DNA of 54,595 bases, from positions 1-54,595 of the forward strand of contig JBBSMX010000011.1 in NCBI GenBank assembly GCA_038232935.1, given 5' to 3'. This document shows positions 16,238 to 26,183 of the stretch, piece by piece. The notes below the pieces were generated by a model. That model saw nothing but the letters and a program-made list of their open reading frames with translations, was not told where the DNA came from and made no database searches. Both the position numbers and the translations under genes were made by a program. The stretch's first letter is position 1, and each line of letters starts with the position of its first letter. This stretch comes from JBBSMX01 sp038232935 (GTDB lineage: Bacteria; Bacteroidota; Rhodothermia; Rhodothermales; JANQRZ01).

Positions 16238-19108
16238 TCAGAAGTTGACCTGGAGGCCGAGTTGGACCCGGCGCGGTTCGCTGTAGAAGTCGGGCCGGAC
16301 GAAGTAGCCGGCGTCGTAGGCGCGGAGCACCTGCGCGTCGCGGGTGACGTCCGGCAGCCCGGTATCGCCGAAGACGGCGTTCGCGTTGCGGTTGTCGAGC
16401 AGGTTGTAGACTTGGACGAACACGCGCGGGACGACCCCGCCCACGGGGAGGTCCTTGAAGGCGTAGAGGTCCACGTTGAAGCTGACCGGGCGGCGGGAGG
16501 AGTTCGTCGCCTCCGGCGGCGGGACCTCGAAGCCGCCATCGGAGGAGGAGATCACGGGCGTGTAGGGGTAGCCGGAGCCGAGGCGAGCGAGCGTGGACGC
16601 GCCCCACGTCTTGCCGGCCACGTAGACCGAGCCGTTGAGGGTGTGGCGCTGGTCCCATTCGAGCGGGATGAGGATGATGCGCGGGGCAGCGCCGCCCTGC
16701 TGCGCGAAGAAATCCTCCTCCGGGTTGGAGTTCGAGCCCTCGGCCACCTGGAACGTGTAGTCGAGGTCAAAGGCGAATCCGTGCGAGAACCGCTTCGAGA
16801 GGGCGACGGTGAGGCCGCGCACATTCGAGTAGTCCTGGTTGTTGTAGATCACGTAGTTCACCCCGGCACCGAAGGCCGGGATCAGCGGGCTCGTCGAGAC
16901 CCAGTCGCGCACGTCGCGGTAGAAACCGGTCACGTCGATGAGCAGGTCGGCCCCGACGCCCTGCTGGATGCCGATCTCGTACATCACCGTCCGCTGCGGC
17001 TCGAGGTCGGCGTTGCCGAAGGGGCCGAAGGTTGCGGACGAGTTGCCCGAGATCTTGTAGCCGGGGTTGTTGTAGAGGAACTCGAAGGTGGGGATCTGGA
17101 GGAAGTGGCCGTACGAGAAGTGGATCACGCCCTGGTCCGTGATGGGGTAGGCCACGCCGAGCCGGGGCGAGAGTTGGAGCTTGACTGAGGCGTCCTCATA
17201 CCAGTATTCCGCCCGCTCCGCGATCGTTTTCTTGTTCTCATCGAACTCCTCGTCATCGGAGATCACCCCGTCGCCGTCGAGGTCGTTGAAGACGTTGATC
17301 GGCTTGAGCGGGTTGAAGATGTTGGGGTCCTGGGGGTCCGCCGGGACTTGGGCGCGCGGGTCGAAGTAGTCGAGACGCAGGCCGGCGTTGACGATGAAGC
17401 TCTCGTACTCGGCCTTGTCCTGGATGTAGGTGCTCGCGGTGAACGGCTGCACATCGAACTCGGCGTAGCGGCTCGAAGAGGCATCCGGGATGGCGAAGCC
17501 GTTCTCGAATCCGCTCTCATTCTCGTCGAGGATCAGGTCGAAGCCGCGGAGGTAGAGGTCGTCGAAGCGGACCTCCACGCCGGCTTTGGCGAGGTGGTGC
17601 TTCTGGACCTGGCTCGTGATGTCGCCTTTGGCGAGGTAGGAGGTCGTGCTCCGGTCGAAGCGGTTGAGGATGGTCCCGCCGCGGAGGAAGCGCCCGGTGC
17701 CGGTGGGGATGCGGATGTACTCGGGGCTGTCCGGAGCCACCCGCACCGAGTCCGGCGTGTTGAGCAGGAAATCGTTGTAGCGGGCGTCCGCGGGGTCGTC
17801 GAAGAGGGAGGTCTCGTAGCCTTTGTAATACGTACCGGCGTTGAGGGTGTAGAACGTCGAGGCGCTGAGGGTGTGGGTGAACTGGAGGTTCAGATTGTAC
17901 CCGCGGTCATCGAAGGTCGGGAGGCCGTCCGGGGCCTGGCGGAAGCCGAGGTAGTTGCCGCCGAGGTTGGTGCCGGTCGCGTACGAGCCGAGGCCGAGGA
18001 GGCTGACGAACATGCCGCGGCCGAGCTGGAGCTTGAGCTGGGCCTGCCCGCTGAACTTCTCGTACGGGTTCATCGAGACGAGTGACGAGTCGCCGAGCGT
18101 GCCGTCGGGGTTGAAGAGGCGAGCCCCGTAGAGCCAGCCCTCGTTCTTGAAATAGCGGCCGAGCGCGTAGAACCCGAGCTGGTTTTTGAGGATGGGGCCG
18201 GAGAGCGAGCCCTGGAGGTTGTAGTAGTGCGCCGGGTCGAAGGAGAGGTAGCTGTACGGGTCCACATCCGAGAACTGGATGCCGTTGCGGGTGGTGTAGT
18301 CGTTCACATTCGTGCTGCGGAGGATGTCGGCCCCGCCGCCGCCGGTGACGGCGTAGGTCCCGGTGTAGGCCTCGAAGGCACCGCTGAAGTCGCCGGCGGG
18401 CTCCTTCGTGACGACGTTGATGATGCCGCTGTTGGCCTGCCCGTACTCGGCGTTGTAGGTGCCGGAGATGACCTGCAGCTCCTCGATCCCGTCGTTCTCG
18501 ATCTGGATCGCCACGCTCCCGTCGTAGGAGTCGGTGACGCGGACGCCGTCGACGAAGTAGGCGACCTCTTTCGAGCGGCCCCCGCGGATGTGGATGCCGG
18601 AGGCGGAGGTCGTGATGCCCGCCTGCGCGCTCAGAATGTCGCCGATCTCCTGCACCGGTAGGCTCTTGATGGTCTCGGCCGTGACGCGGAACTCGCTGCT
18701 CGTGAGGTCCTTCCGCACGAGCTCGGCGGTGGCTGTGACGACGATCTCCTCGCCCTCGAACACCTCCTCGCGCATCTCGATGTCCACCGTCGTCGTGAGG
18801 TCTACGTTCACGCGAACCTCCTCGATGCGCTGCGTCGAGTAGCCGATGAAGGAGGCGATGAGCGTCTGGCTGCCGGGCCGCACGCCGATGATAGTGAACT
18901 CGCCGTCGAAGTTCGTGGCCGTGCCGAGGGTGGTCCCTTCGAGGAGCACGTTGACGCCGGGGAGTGCTTCGCCGGTGTCGCCGTCGGTGACGGTTCCGGT
19001 GATCTTGCCGGTCGTCTGCGCGCGGACGGAGGCGGTGGCGCAGACGGCCAGAAAGAGGAGGGGCAGCAGCCGGAGTGCACGCATGGGAAGCAGTCGCAGT
19101 GGGGACAT
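16238..19108 (-). CDS. TonB-dependent receptor with carboxypeptidase-like N-terminal domain
   Basis: 956 residues. The signal peptide ends at about SVRAQ. A CarboxypepD_reg-like domain follows (GKITGTVTDGDTGEALPGVN, residues ~35-115), then a plug domain (LPVQEIGDILSAQAGI, IHIRGGRSKEVAYFVDGV, YNAEYGQANSGIINVVTK), then a 22-strand-type barrel ending in VNF. This is the outer-membrane importer of the locus, probably for maltodextrins. No SusD-like lipoprotein gene follows it. Starts at 19108 and 19084 both give a signal peptide; 19108 is preferred because it lies 5 nt from the upstream stop. The open frame continues further upstream inside the ppiC gene and is not credible there. Confidence 0.92.
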   Translation of the reverse strand: MSPLRLLPMRALRLLPLLFLAVCATASVRAQTTGKITGTVTDGDTGEALPGVNVLLEGTTLGTATNFDGEFTIIGVRPGSQTLIASFIGYSTQRIEEVRVNVDLTTTVDIEMREEVFEGEEIVVTATAELVRKDLTSSEFRVTAETIKSLPVQEIGDILSAQAGITTSASGIHIRGGRSKEVAYFVDGVRVTDSYDGSVAIQIENDGIEELQVISGTYNAEYGQANSGIINVVTKEPAGDFSGAFEAYTGTYAVTGGGGADILRSTNVNDYTTRNGIQFSDVDPYSYLSFDPAHYYNLQGSLSGPILKNQLGFYALGRYFKNEGWLYGARLFNPDGTLGDSSLVSMNPYEKFSGQAQLKLQLGRGMFVSLLGLGSYATGTNLGGNYLGFRQAPDGLPTFDDRGYNLNLQFTHTLSASTFYTLNAGTYYKGYETSLFDDPADARYNDFLLNTPDSVRVAPDSPEYIRIPTGTGRFLRGGTILNRFDRSTTSYLAKGDITSQVQKHHLAKAGVEVRFDDLYLRGFDLILDENESGFENGFAIPDASSSRYAEFDVQPFTASTYIQDKAEYESFIVNAGLRLDYFDPRAQVPADPQDPNIFNPLKPINVFNDLDGDGVISDDEEFDENKKTIAERAEYWYEDASVKLQLSPRLGVAYPITDQGVIHFSYGHFLQIPTFEFLYNNPGYKISGNSSATFGPFGNADLEPQRTVMYEIGIQQGVGADLLIDVTGFYRDVRDWVSTSPLIPAFGAGVNYVIYNNQDYSNVRGLTVALSKRFSHGFAFDLDYTFQVAEGSNSNPEEDFFAQQGGAAPRIILIPLEWDQRHTLNGSVYVAGKTWGASTLARLGSGYPYTPVISSSDGGFEVPPPEATNSSRRPVSFNVDLYAFKDLPVGGVVPRVFVQVYNLLDNRNANAVFGDTGLPDVTRDAQVLRAYDAGYFVRPDFYSEPRRVQLGLQVNF

Positions 19109-19113
19109 GCGGA

Positions 19114-20775
19114 TCAGGAGAACAGGTGGACGCGCTGCACGGCGTCCTCGTTGATGGTGATGCGGTAGCGCGCGCGGAGCCGCGCAATGTAGCGTTCGAG
19201 CGTAGCCTGCGCGAAGGGCACTTCGAGGGCCTCTTCGATCTGCGGCCGGGCCTGCTCGAAGGTCATCGGCTCCGGCGGCACGCGCTCGCCGACGCGGACG
19301 AGGGCGAAGCGGTCCGCCACCTCGAGGGGGCCGAGGACCGTGCCGGGCGCAGCGGCGAATACCGGCCCGGCGAGGTTGCCGAGCTCGTCCCGGCCGACCG
19401 CGCCGAGGTCGCCGCTGACGGCGCGGGCGCCGGGGCGGAGGGTGTGCTCGCGGGCGAGCGCTTCGAACGACGCGCCCGCGTCGAGGCGGCGGCGCAGCGC
19501 GGTCGCTTCGGCCTTGCTGGCGACGAGGAGTTCGTGGACGCCCACGCGCTCCGGGGTGACGTAGCTCGCGCCGTGGGCGGCGAAGTGTGCGCGCAGCGAG
19601 TCGTCGGGCACGCGGACGTCGGCGCGCAGCGTGTTCTTGGCCTGCTCGAACACCCACTCGTCCATCGCCGCATCGACGGCGTCGACGACCTCGCCGGTGC
19701 GGTCGAGGCCGAGGGTACGGGCGCGGCGGAGCATCTCCTCGCGCACGAGCAGGCCCTCGACGAACTCGCGCAGCGCGTCCGGCGAGTCCACGGCGTCGAG
19801 CTGCCGCTCGGTGGCAATCGCGGCCTGTGCTTCGACATCGCCGACCGTCCACGTTTGCCGGCCGGCGTCGGGGCCGAAGCGGACGAGCGGGCGCTGCTGC
19901 AACGGGGCCTCTACGAGCGAAGCGCTTCCGACCTCGCCGCTGGCCGCGGCGGTGAGGGCGGCGAACCCGGCGGCGTCGAACTCCGGTCGCAGGGCGTCGA
20001 GCAGGGCGCGGCTGTGGGCGAAGCGGGCCTCGGTGCGGGCGCGTTTGCGGGCGTACTGCCGGAACTGGTCCTGCTTCTGCACGAACTCCGTCTCCGTCAG
20101 CAGCGGCTTCGTGAAGTGGTCGTCGACGCGGATCACCGAGTACCCCATCGCCGTGCGGACCGGGAGGGAGACTTCGCCGACGGGCAGCCGGAAGGCCACG
20201 GCCTCGAACGCCGGGTCCATCTCGTCGAAGGTGAAGGTACCGACGAGGCCGCCGTTCTCGCGTAGCGTCGGGTCGGCGAACGTCTCGCGGGCGAGGGCTT
20301 CGAACGTCTCCCCGGCGAGCAGGCGGGTGCGCAGCGCCTCTGCCTCGGCGAGGGTGGAAGCGTAGAGGTGGCGCGCCGTGATCTCGGTGTTCGCGCGGGC
20401 GAAAAGCTCGCGGAGGTCGCCCTCGGTCACGGTGAGCGTGTCGTAGAGCGTGCGCTGCGTGTAGAGCTGGAGGAGCGCCCGCTTCTGCGCCATTTCCTGT
20501 TCGGCCTCGTAGGCCGGCGTCTGCGCGATCCCCTCGTCCCGGGCCGCGCGGACGACGAGCTGCCGATTGATGAGGTTCTGGAGGACGTCGTGCCGGATGC
20601 GCGCGTCGTCCTCTCGCAGCCCGGCCTGGAGGACGAACCGGGCATAGCGGTCGCTCAGCTCGCCGACGGTGATCGGGGTGCCTTCCACCGTCGCCGCCAC
20701 GTCGCCGCTGGGCCGACCGCACCCGGCTCCGGCGAGGAGCACGACGAGCAGCAAGATGTGCGTGCGGTGGGTCAT
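19114..20775 (-). CDS. Parvulin-type peptidyl-prolyl isomerase lipoprotein
   Basis: 553 residues from the ATG at 20775, which begins a lipoprotein signal (LLLVVLLAGAGC, Cys19). A start 20 codons upstream (20835) would bury this signal. A SurA_N-like helical region is followed by two PpiC/rotamase-like domains, recognisable by ETFADPTLRENGGLVGTFTF and by EHTLRPGARAVSGDLGAVGR with PVFAAAPGTVLGPLEV. SurA/PpiC proteins fold or escort outer-membrane barrels. Its position between the LacI gene (13 nt) and the TonB receptor gene (5 nt) suggests a chaperone serving that receptor or the T9SS clients; this is inference from context. Confidence 0.88.
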   Translation of the reverse strand: MTHRTHILLLVVLLAGAGCGRPSGDVAATVEGTPITVGELSDRYARFVLQAGLREDDARIRHDVLQNLINRQLVVRAARDEGIAQTPAYEAEQEMAQKRALLQLYTQRTLYDTLTVTEGDLRELFARANTEITARHLYASTLAEAEALRTRLLAGETFEALARETFADPTLRENGGLVGTFTFDEMDPAFEAVAFRLPVGEVSLPVRTAMGYSVIRVDDHFTKPLLTETEFVQKQDQFRQYARKRARTEARFAHSRALLDALRPEFDAAGFAALTAAASGEVGSASLVEAPLQQRPLVRFGPDAGRQTWTVGDVEAQAAIATERQLDAVDSPDALREFVEGLLVREEMLRRARTLGLDRTGEVVDAVDAAMDEWVFEQAKNTLRADVRVPDDSLRAHFAAHGASYVTPERVGVHELLVASKAEATALRRRLDAGASFEALAREHTLRPGARAVSGDLGAVGRDELGNLAGPVFAAAPGTVLGPLEVADRFALVRVGERVPPEPMTFEQARPQIEEALEVPFAQATLERYIARLRARYRITINEDAVQRVHLFS

Positions 20776-20788
20776 GCCGAGGGGAGGG

Positions 20789-21829
20789 CTAGAGAGCCGG
20801 GGCGGAAGGTTCGCCCACGGTGACACGGGCGCCACTCGTTTCGCGAACGAGGAGCTGCGCGGAAAACATGGTGCGCGAGACGGGCCGCTCCGGCTCGGCG
20901 ATCCGCTGGATCAGCTTGTCGATGGCGAGCTTGCCCATGTCGTACATGGGCTGGCTGAGCGTCGAGAGGCCGACGTACGCGCTCGTGCGGATGTCGTCGA
21001 AGCCGATGAGTGCCACGTCGCCGGGGACGCTGAGTCCGGCGTCGTGCGCGGCCCGGAGCGCGCCGAGGGCCTGCACGTCGGAGGCGGCGAAGACGGCGTC
21101 GGGGCGGAGGGGCAGGGCCAGCAGGTGTTGCATCGCGGTGTAGCCGGCCTCGCGCGTAAAGCCGTGCTGCTCCACCTCTTTGCTTGCGACGATGAGCTCC
21201 TCATCGACGGGCCGGCCGGCGTCGCGGAGGGCCGCCTTGTATCCCTCGCACCGCTCGACGCCGGGGACGGAGACGGGGTTGGGCGCGATGAGCGCGATGC
21301 GCTCGTAGCCCTGGTCGAGGAGGTGGCGCGTCGCGTCGTAGCCGCCTTCACGGTTATTCACCGAGACCGAGTCGAAGTCCGGATGCGCCGAGTCTACGAG
21401 GACGACGGGGAGGCCGCTCGTTTTGAGGGTGCGGGCGCGCCCTTCGGTGAGCGGCGTCGAGCACAGCAGGAGGCCGTCGGCGCGGCCTTTCTGGATGGCG
21501 CGGCCGAGCTGGCTGTCCACCTCCTCCGGCGCGCGCGAGGCGTAGACGAGCAGGTCGTAGTCGATCTCCGAAAGCCGGTCCTGCACGCCGCGAATGACTT
21601 CCATGAAGAAGTACGACGTCAGCATCGGCACGACGGCGGCCACGACGCGGGTGCTCTGGCGCGCGAGGCTCCGCGCGGACACGTTCGGCTCGTAGCCGAG
21701 TTCGCGGGCCACGGCGAACACGCGCGCCCTCGTCGCCTCAGCGACGCGCGCGCGCCCACTGAAAACGCGGGAAACCGTGGCGATGGAAACGCCCGCCCGG
21801 TCGGCAATATCGTAGATCGTGATCGCCAC
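20789..21829 (-). CDS. LacI-family transcriptional regulator
   Basis: 346 residues, the usual length of the family. The N-terminal HTH and hinge are clear: IYDIADRAGVSIATVSRVFS (about 4-24), then LGYEPNVSARSLARQSTR. A periplasmic-binding-protein-like effector domain follows with VAAVVPMLTSYFFMEVI and the conserved IGFDDIRTSAYVGLSTLSQP near the end. It is the first gene of the minus-strand run, 13 nt ahead of ppiC, and a perfect 14-bp palindrome of the LacI/cre type lies 24 bp upstream of its ATG. It therefore probably represses itself and the maltodextrin operon. The inducer is inferred to be a maltooligosaccharide. Confidence 0.93.
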   Translation of the reverse strand: MAITIYDIADRAGVSIATVSRVFSGRARVAEATRARVFAVARELGYEPNVSARSLARQSTRVVAAVVPMLTSYFFMEVIRGVQDRLSEIDYDLLVYASRAPEEVDSQLGRAIQKGRADGLLLCSTPLTEGRARTLKTSGLPVVLVDSAHPDFDSVSVNNREGGYDATRHLLDQGYERIALIAPNPVSVPGVERCEGYKAALRDAGRPVDEELIVASKEVEQHGFTREAGYTAMQHLLALPLRPDAVFAASDVQALGALRAAHDAGLSVPGDVALIGFDDIRTSAYVGLSTLSQPMYDMGKLAIDKLIQRIAEPERPVSRTMFSAQLLVRETSGARVTVGEPSAPAL

Positions 21830-21853
21830 AGTGCGGCCTGCGTAAACGAAAGG

Positions 21854-21867
21854 TGTAAGCGCTTACA
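21854..21867. promoter_or_regulatory. LacI-type operator palindrome
   Basis: Perfect 14-bp palindrome TGTAAGCGCTTACA centred on the CG of AAGCGCTT, the core recognised by LacI/GalR and CcpA-type proteins. It lies 24 bp upstream of the lacI-like ATG (minus strand) in the divergent gap to the DUF5989 gene. On the plus strand a TATAAT hexamer lies at 21887-21892, so the operator could also affect the divergent promoter. Confidence 0.75.
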
Positions 21868-21927
21868 TGTCGCTGTGGGCTGATGATATAATAATCTCAT
21901 CTCCTACGCAAGGGCCGCCGTAATTAT

Positions 21928-21946
21928 TTTGAAAGCGCTTCCAAAG
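21928..21946. promoter_or_regulatory. Second LacI-type operator in the divergent promoter region
   Basis: The sequence TTTGAAAGCGCTTCCAAAG is a near-perfect palindrome around AAGCGCTT. Its centre is about 76 bp from the first operator and it lies ~72 bp upstream of the DUF5989 ATG. In reverse complement its core GGAAGCGCTTTC matches the two sites at 28391 and 28421. Confidence 0.6.
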
Positions 21947-22018
21947 TGCCGCCAGGGCATCAGGCAGGCTGCCCGTCAGTGTTCGTATGTTCTGCTCTTC
22001 ACCAATTGCCGCCCGACC

Positions 22019-22177
22019 ATGGGGAAAGTCTCGATCCTCCGCGAATTCTGGAGCTTCCTGCGCGTCCGGAAGAAGTACTGGCTCGCGCCGATCGTCGTCG
22101 TGCTCGTCGTGCTGAGCCTGCTCATCGTGCTGACGCAGGGGTCGGCCCTTGCGCCATTCATCTACTCGCTCTTTTAA
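22019..22177 (+). CDS. DUF5989 small membrane protein
   Basis: 52 residues with one transmembrane helix (WLAPIVVVLVVLSLLIVLTQ) preceded by a basic, aromatic stretch (ILREFWSFLRVRKKY) and ending APFIYSLF. These features match the DUF5989 family, tiny proteins that commonly sit beside SxtJ-like proteins and carbamoyltransferases. It is followed after 1 nt by the SxtJ-like gene and then the carbamoyltransferase, so the three form one operon. Function unknown; a membrane anchor or subunit for the carbamoylation complex is plausible. The frame is open from 21929, but the upstream part covers the operator region and the family N-terminus is at this ATG. Confidence 0.82.
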   Translation: MGKVSILREFWSFLRVRKKYWLAPIVVVLVVLSLLIVLTQGSALAPFIYSLF

Positions 22178-22178
22178 G

Positions 22179-22616
22179 ATGCTCCGCGCGATAGCCGACG
22201 AGATTCGGGCACTGGACACGGGGCGGAAGGCGCTCCGCAACTTCGGGCTCGTCGTGGGCGGCGTGTTCGTCGGAATCGCCGTCGTGGTCGCGTGGCGGTG
22301 GGGGTGGGTGCTCACTCCGCTCGGGACCGGGCTAGGAGTCGTCGGGGGAGCGCTGGTGGTGTTCGGGTTCGTAGCGCCCGGCCTGCTGCGTCCCGTCTAC
22401 CGCGTGTGGATGGGACTGGCCGTCGTGCTCGGGTTCGTGATGACGCGGGTGCTACTGACGGTGGTGTTCGTCCTGCTCATCATCCCGATCGGACTCGTGC
22501 TGCGGCTCGTCGGGAAAGACCTGCTGGATGGGCAACCCGACCCGGAGGCAGCGTCGTACTGGAAGCCGAAGACGTACGCCGACGCCTCGGCGAAACGGCT
22601 GGAGAAGTATTACTGA
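22179..22616 (+). CDS. SxtJ-like membrane protein
   Basis: 145 residues from the ATG 1 nt after the DUF5989 stop. Order: a soluble N-terminal stretch (AIADEIRALDTGRKALRNFG), then about three to four hydrophobic segments, and a polar tail SYWKPKTYADASAKRLEKYY that is typical of the SxtJ family. SxtJ was named from saxitoxin clusters, where it accompanies a carbamoyltransferase; its biochemical role is not established. The gene ends 4 nt before the carbamoyltransferase GTG. Family assignment rests on size, topology, the C-terminal signature and the conserved neighbourhood. Confidence 0.8.
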   Translation: MLRAIADEIRALDTGRKALRNFGLVVGGVFVGIAVVVAWRWGWVLTPLGTGLGVVGGALVVFGFVAPGLLRPVYRVWMGLAVVLGFVMTRVLLTVVFVLLIIPIGLVLRLVGKDLLDGQPDPEAASYWKPKTYADASAKRLEKYY

Positions 22617-22620
22617 GCCT

Positions 22621-24444
<1,824 letters not shown>

Positions 24445-24600
24445 TATGCGCCGTCCCAGCTACCCCACGGCCTCGACGCAGAGGCGATGTTCAGGCTCGG
24501 CCTCTACCGCATCGGGCTGGCGCGCATCCGGAGCGACGCAATGCCGCCCGATCTCCACATACTATACCGCCGCTTTGCGAGCTTTCCGCCCCCGGTGTGA
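24445..24600 (+). other. Possible coding remnant downstream of the carbamoyltransferase
   Basis: After the stop, the same frame stays open to the TGA at 24598-24600 and reads HGLDAEAMFRLGLYRIGLAR then IRSDAMPPDLHILYRR with genome-like codon choice (mostly G/C third bases) up to about 24545. There is no convincing start and I do not recognise the product. It could be the tail of a lost gene carried in with the toxin-antitoxin segment, or chance. Confidence 0.3.
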
Positions 24601-24756
24601 CAGCCGCTCCAACTCCGCCTGCGCTTTGCGGCCTTCCTCACGGTAGAATGCCAGCCGCTCCTCCAAGCTCTTCCCCTCCAGACGCTCCGCCTGTGCGTCC
24701 CGGATGCACCGGACGAACTCGACGGCCTTAATCGGCTCTTGCTCAGGCTTCTTCAT
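24562..24756 (-). CDS. Small antitoxin-like partner of the PIN protein
   Basis: 64 residues, charged and predicted helical: EFVRCIRDAQAERLEGKSLE then ERLAFYREEGRKAQAELERL and a basic C-terminus. The pattern of VEFVRCIRD followed by LEERLAFYREEGRKA resembles small proteins encoded next to PIN-domain toxins in cyanobacteria and Bacteroidota. Its ATG overlaps the end of the PIN gene by 14 nt, so the pair is co-transcribed, with the toxin first. The antitoxin role is inferred from this arrangement; no DNA-binding motif is obvious in the sequence. Confidence 0.65.
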   Translation of the reverse strand: MKKPEQEPIKAVEFVRCIRDAQAERLEGKSLEERLAFYREEGRKAQAELERLSHRGRKARKAAV

Positions 24757-25228
24757 TGTTCCGGTCCTCTAGGTCGGTTGCCACCTCGCGGGGCGAATGG
24801 ATGCTGATCGGCTTGTAGCCCGCTTCGAGGTTCACCGCATTGAACTGGCGGATCTTTTCGAAGTGTACGATGTGGCGGAAGTTCCAACTTACCACCACAT
24901 CTACCCCGGCGGCGGTTGCCAAGGCGATGTGGAGGCCATCGGTGGCGTACTTCGGCGTCAGGATGCCACGCTCCTGGTAAAGCGCGGCCAGTTCGAGGGC
25001 TTCCCGCGAGGTCGTGAGGACTTCGGGCTGGTACGTCAGGAGTTCGGCGTACTTCTGGCGCACCCGCTCCGGCGCTCCGACGAGTTCGAGCGCCACCGCG
25101 TCGGAGAGCACGAGGCGGAGTCGTTCGAGTTGAAAGTCATGGACGAGCGCGTTCGACCACAGAGCGAACTCGGGGTCGAAGCAGCCGCCGATAACGGAAG
25201 TGTCGGTGTAGACGCGCTGGACTTTCAT
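24743..25228 (-). CDS. PIN-domain ribonuclease (VapC-like toxin)
   Basis: 161 residues. PIN fold signatures: N-terminal VYTDTSVIGGCFDPEF with the first catalytic Asp, a central acidic residue region SDAVALELVGAPE, and the C-terminal ATDGLHIALATAAGVDVVVS followed by WNFRHIV. These give the expected acidic active site of a metal-dependent RNase. It is paired with the overlapping 64-residue gene downstream. The pair sits inside the segment bounded by two copies of the carbamoyltransferase 3' end, consistent with acquisition as a mobile addiction module. Confidence 0.85.
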   Translation of the reverse strand: MKVQRVYTDTSVIGGCFDPEFALWSNALVHDFQLERLRLVLSDAVALELVGAPERVRQKYAELLTYQPEVLTTSREALELAALYQERGILTPKYATDGLHIALATAAGVDVVVSWNFRHIVHFEKIRQFNAVNLEAGYKPISIHSPREVATDLEDRNNEEA

Positions 25229-25320
25229 CCAGCGAAACTACGGCTGATTGCACGCTGGGAGCGGATCGAGAACGTCCTGTTCGTTCAGGTCCGTTCGTTG
25301 GTAGGTCTCAGGCTCATCAT

Positions 25321-25408
25321 CTTCCTCATCACCAAGTCCATGCTGCCCGACGCCGAAGCGGACGTGCTCTCGGCCGAGGAGGTCGCCGCGACCTACGGGC
25401 TGGATTGA
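25321..25408 (+). repeat. Carbamoyltransferase 3' end, repeat copy 2 (orphan)
   Basis: 88 nt encoding FLITKSMLPDAEADVL through YGLD and a stop, without the rest of the gene. It differs from copy 1 at 8 positions, about half of them synonymous. The flanks on both sides are unrelated to those of copy 1. No start codon or promoter serves it; the frame upstream (25229-25320) is not carbamoyltransferase-like. Confidence 0.85.
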
Positions 25409-25449
25409 TAGCGCAGAACAACAGATTAGGCGCGTACAGGGGGCATGTG

Positions 25450-25998
25450 CTACTCTGTGTCAATGACCGACGACAATCGACCTTCAAGGACGCGAGTAAT
25501 ATGGGGAAAGTCGACGGTTAGTTCGAAGTCATCGACGGAATGGATGTTGTCGACGAATGCTGGCAACGTAATTGTTGCGAATACACTGTCTACCACGAAG
25601 ACATAGGACAGATTGGATGACCATCGAGTCGTTTCGTACAAGTCTCGGCACTCGACGTCGCAGGCCGCGCGTACAATGACGTCCCCGCTCCACAGAATCG
25701 CAGTCTCGGATTTTCCTTCTCCATACACATCGATGATTCTGTAGTCTCTCAAGAGAATACGCTTGCCCTTTTCGAGATATTGCTGCCAGTCAATTGTCGG
25801 TCGCGGCCGCAGCGATGCGAACCACTCGACATCAGCGTCCTCGCTAATCGCGACCGAGTCAATCGCCATATTTCGACGCTCCCATTCTATTGACGCACTC
25901 GACTGTCTTTCGCAACCGATAAGTAGGAGTGCAGCAATGAAGGCCGGACGAAAACAGATCCACCGGACAGATGTGGGCCAGACCGAGGCTAGTATCAT
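25450..25998 (-). CDS. Hypothetical low-GC lipoprotein
   Basis: 182 residues. The N-terminus holds a hydrophobic stretch ending in a lipobox (AALLLIGC, Cys29). The rest is a soluble domain with strands such as ILLRDYRIIDVYGEGKSETA and SYVFVVDSVFATITLP. I recognise no family. Base composition is close to 50% G+C, clearly lower than neighbours, and codon choice is relaxed, so it is probably a recent arrival. It lies between copies 2 and 3 of the carbamoyltransferase 3' end. The ~310 bases upstream (25999-26310) hold only the REP-like element. Confidence 0.6.
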   Translation of the reverse strand: MILASVWPTSVRWICFRPAFIAALLLIGCERQSSASIEWERRNMAIDSVAISEDADVEWFASLRPRPTIDWQQYLEKGKRILLRDYRIIDVYGEGKSETAILWSGDVIVRAACDVECRDLYETTRWSSNLSYVFVVDSVFATITLPAFVDNIHSVDDFELTVDFPHITRVLEGRLSSVIDTE

Positions 25999-26183
25999 CT
26001 TATTGCTCTCGAGTAAGCGGCGGAACGATTCTCACGCTACCTAACCACTGATTAGGTAGATTCCATCCGCGATGAAACACGGATGCTGTCGGCATAACAT
26101 ACATAGCAGGGCACTTGGACGTGTGCTACGCCGACGCCTTCCGCATCACAGGTTTCCGACGCCGCGCAGATAAGCCCCTGACT

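Noticed and set aside
25321..25408. A second functional carbamoyltransferase gene
   Set aside because: Only the last ~28 codons are present; the upstream frame is unrelated and lacks every catalytic motif.
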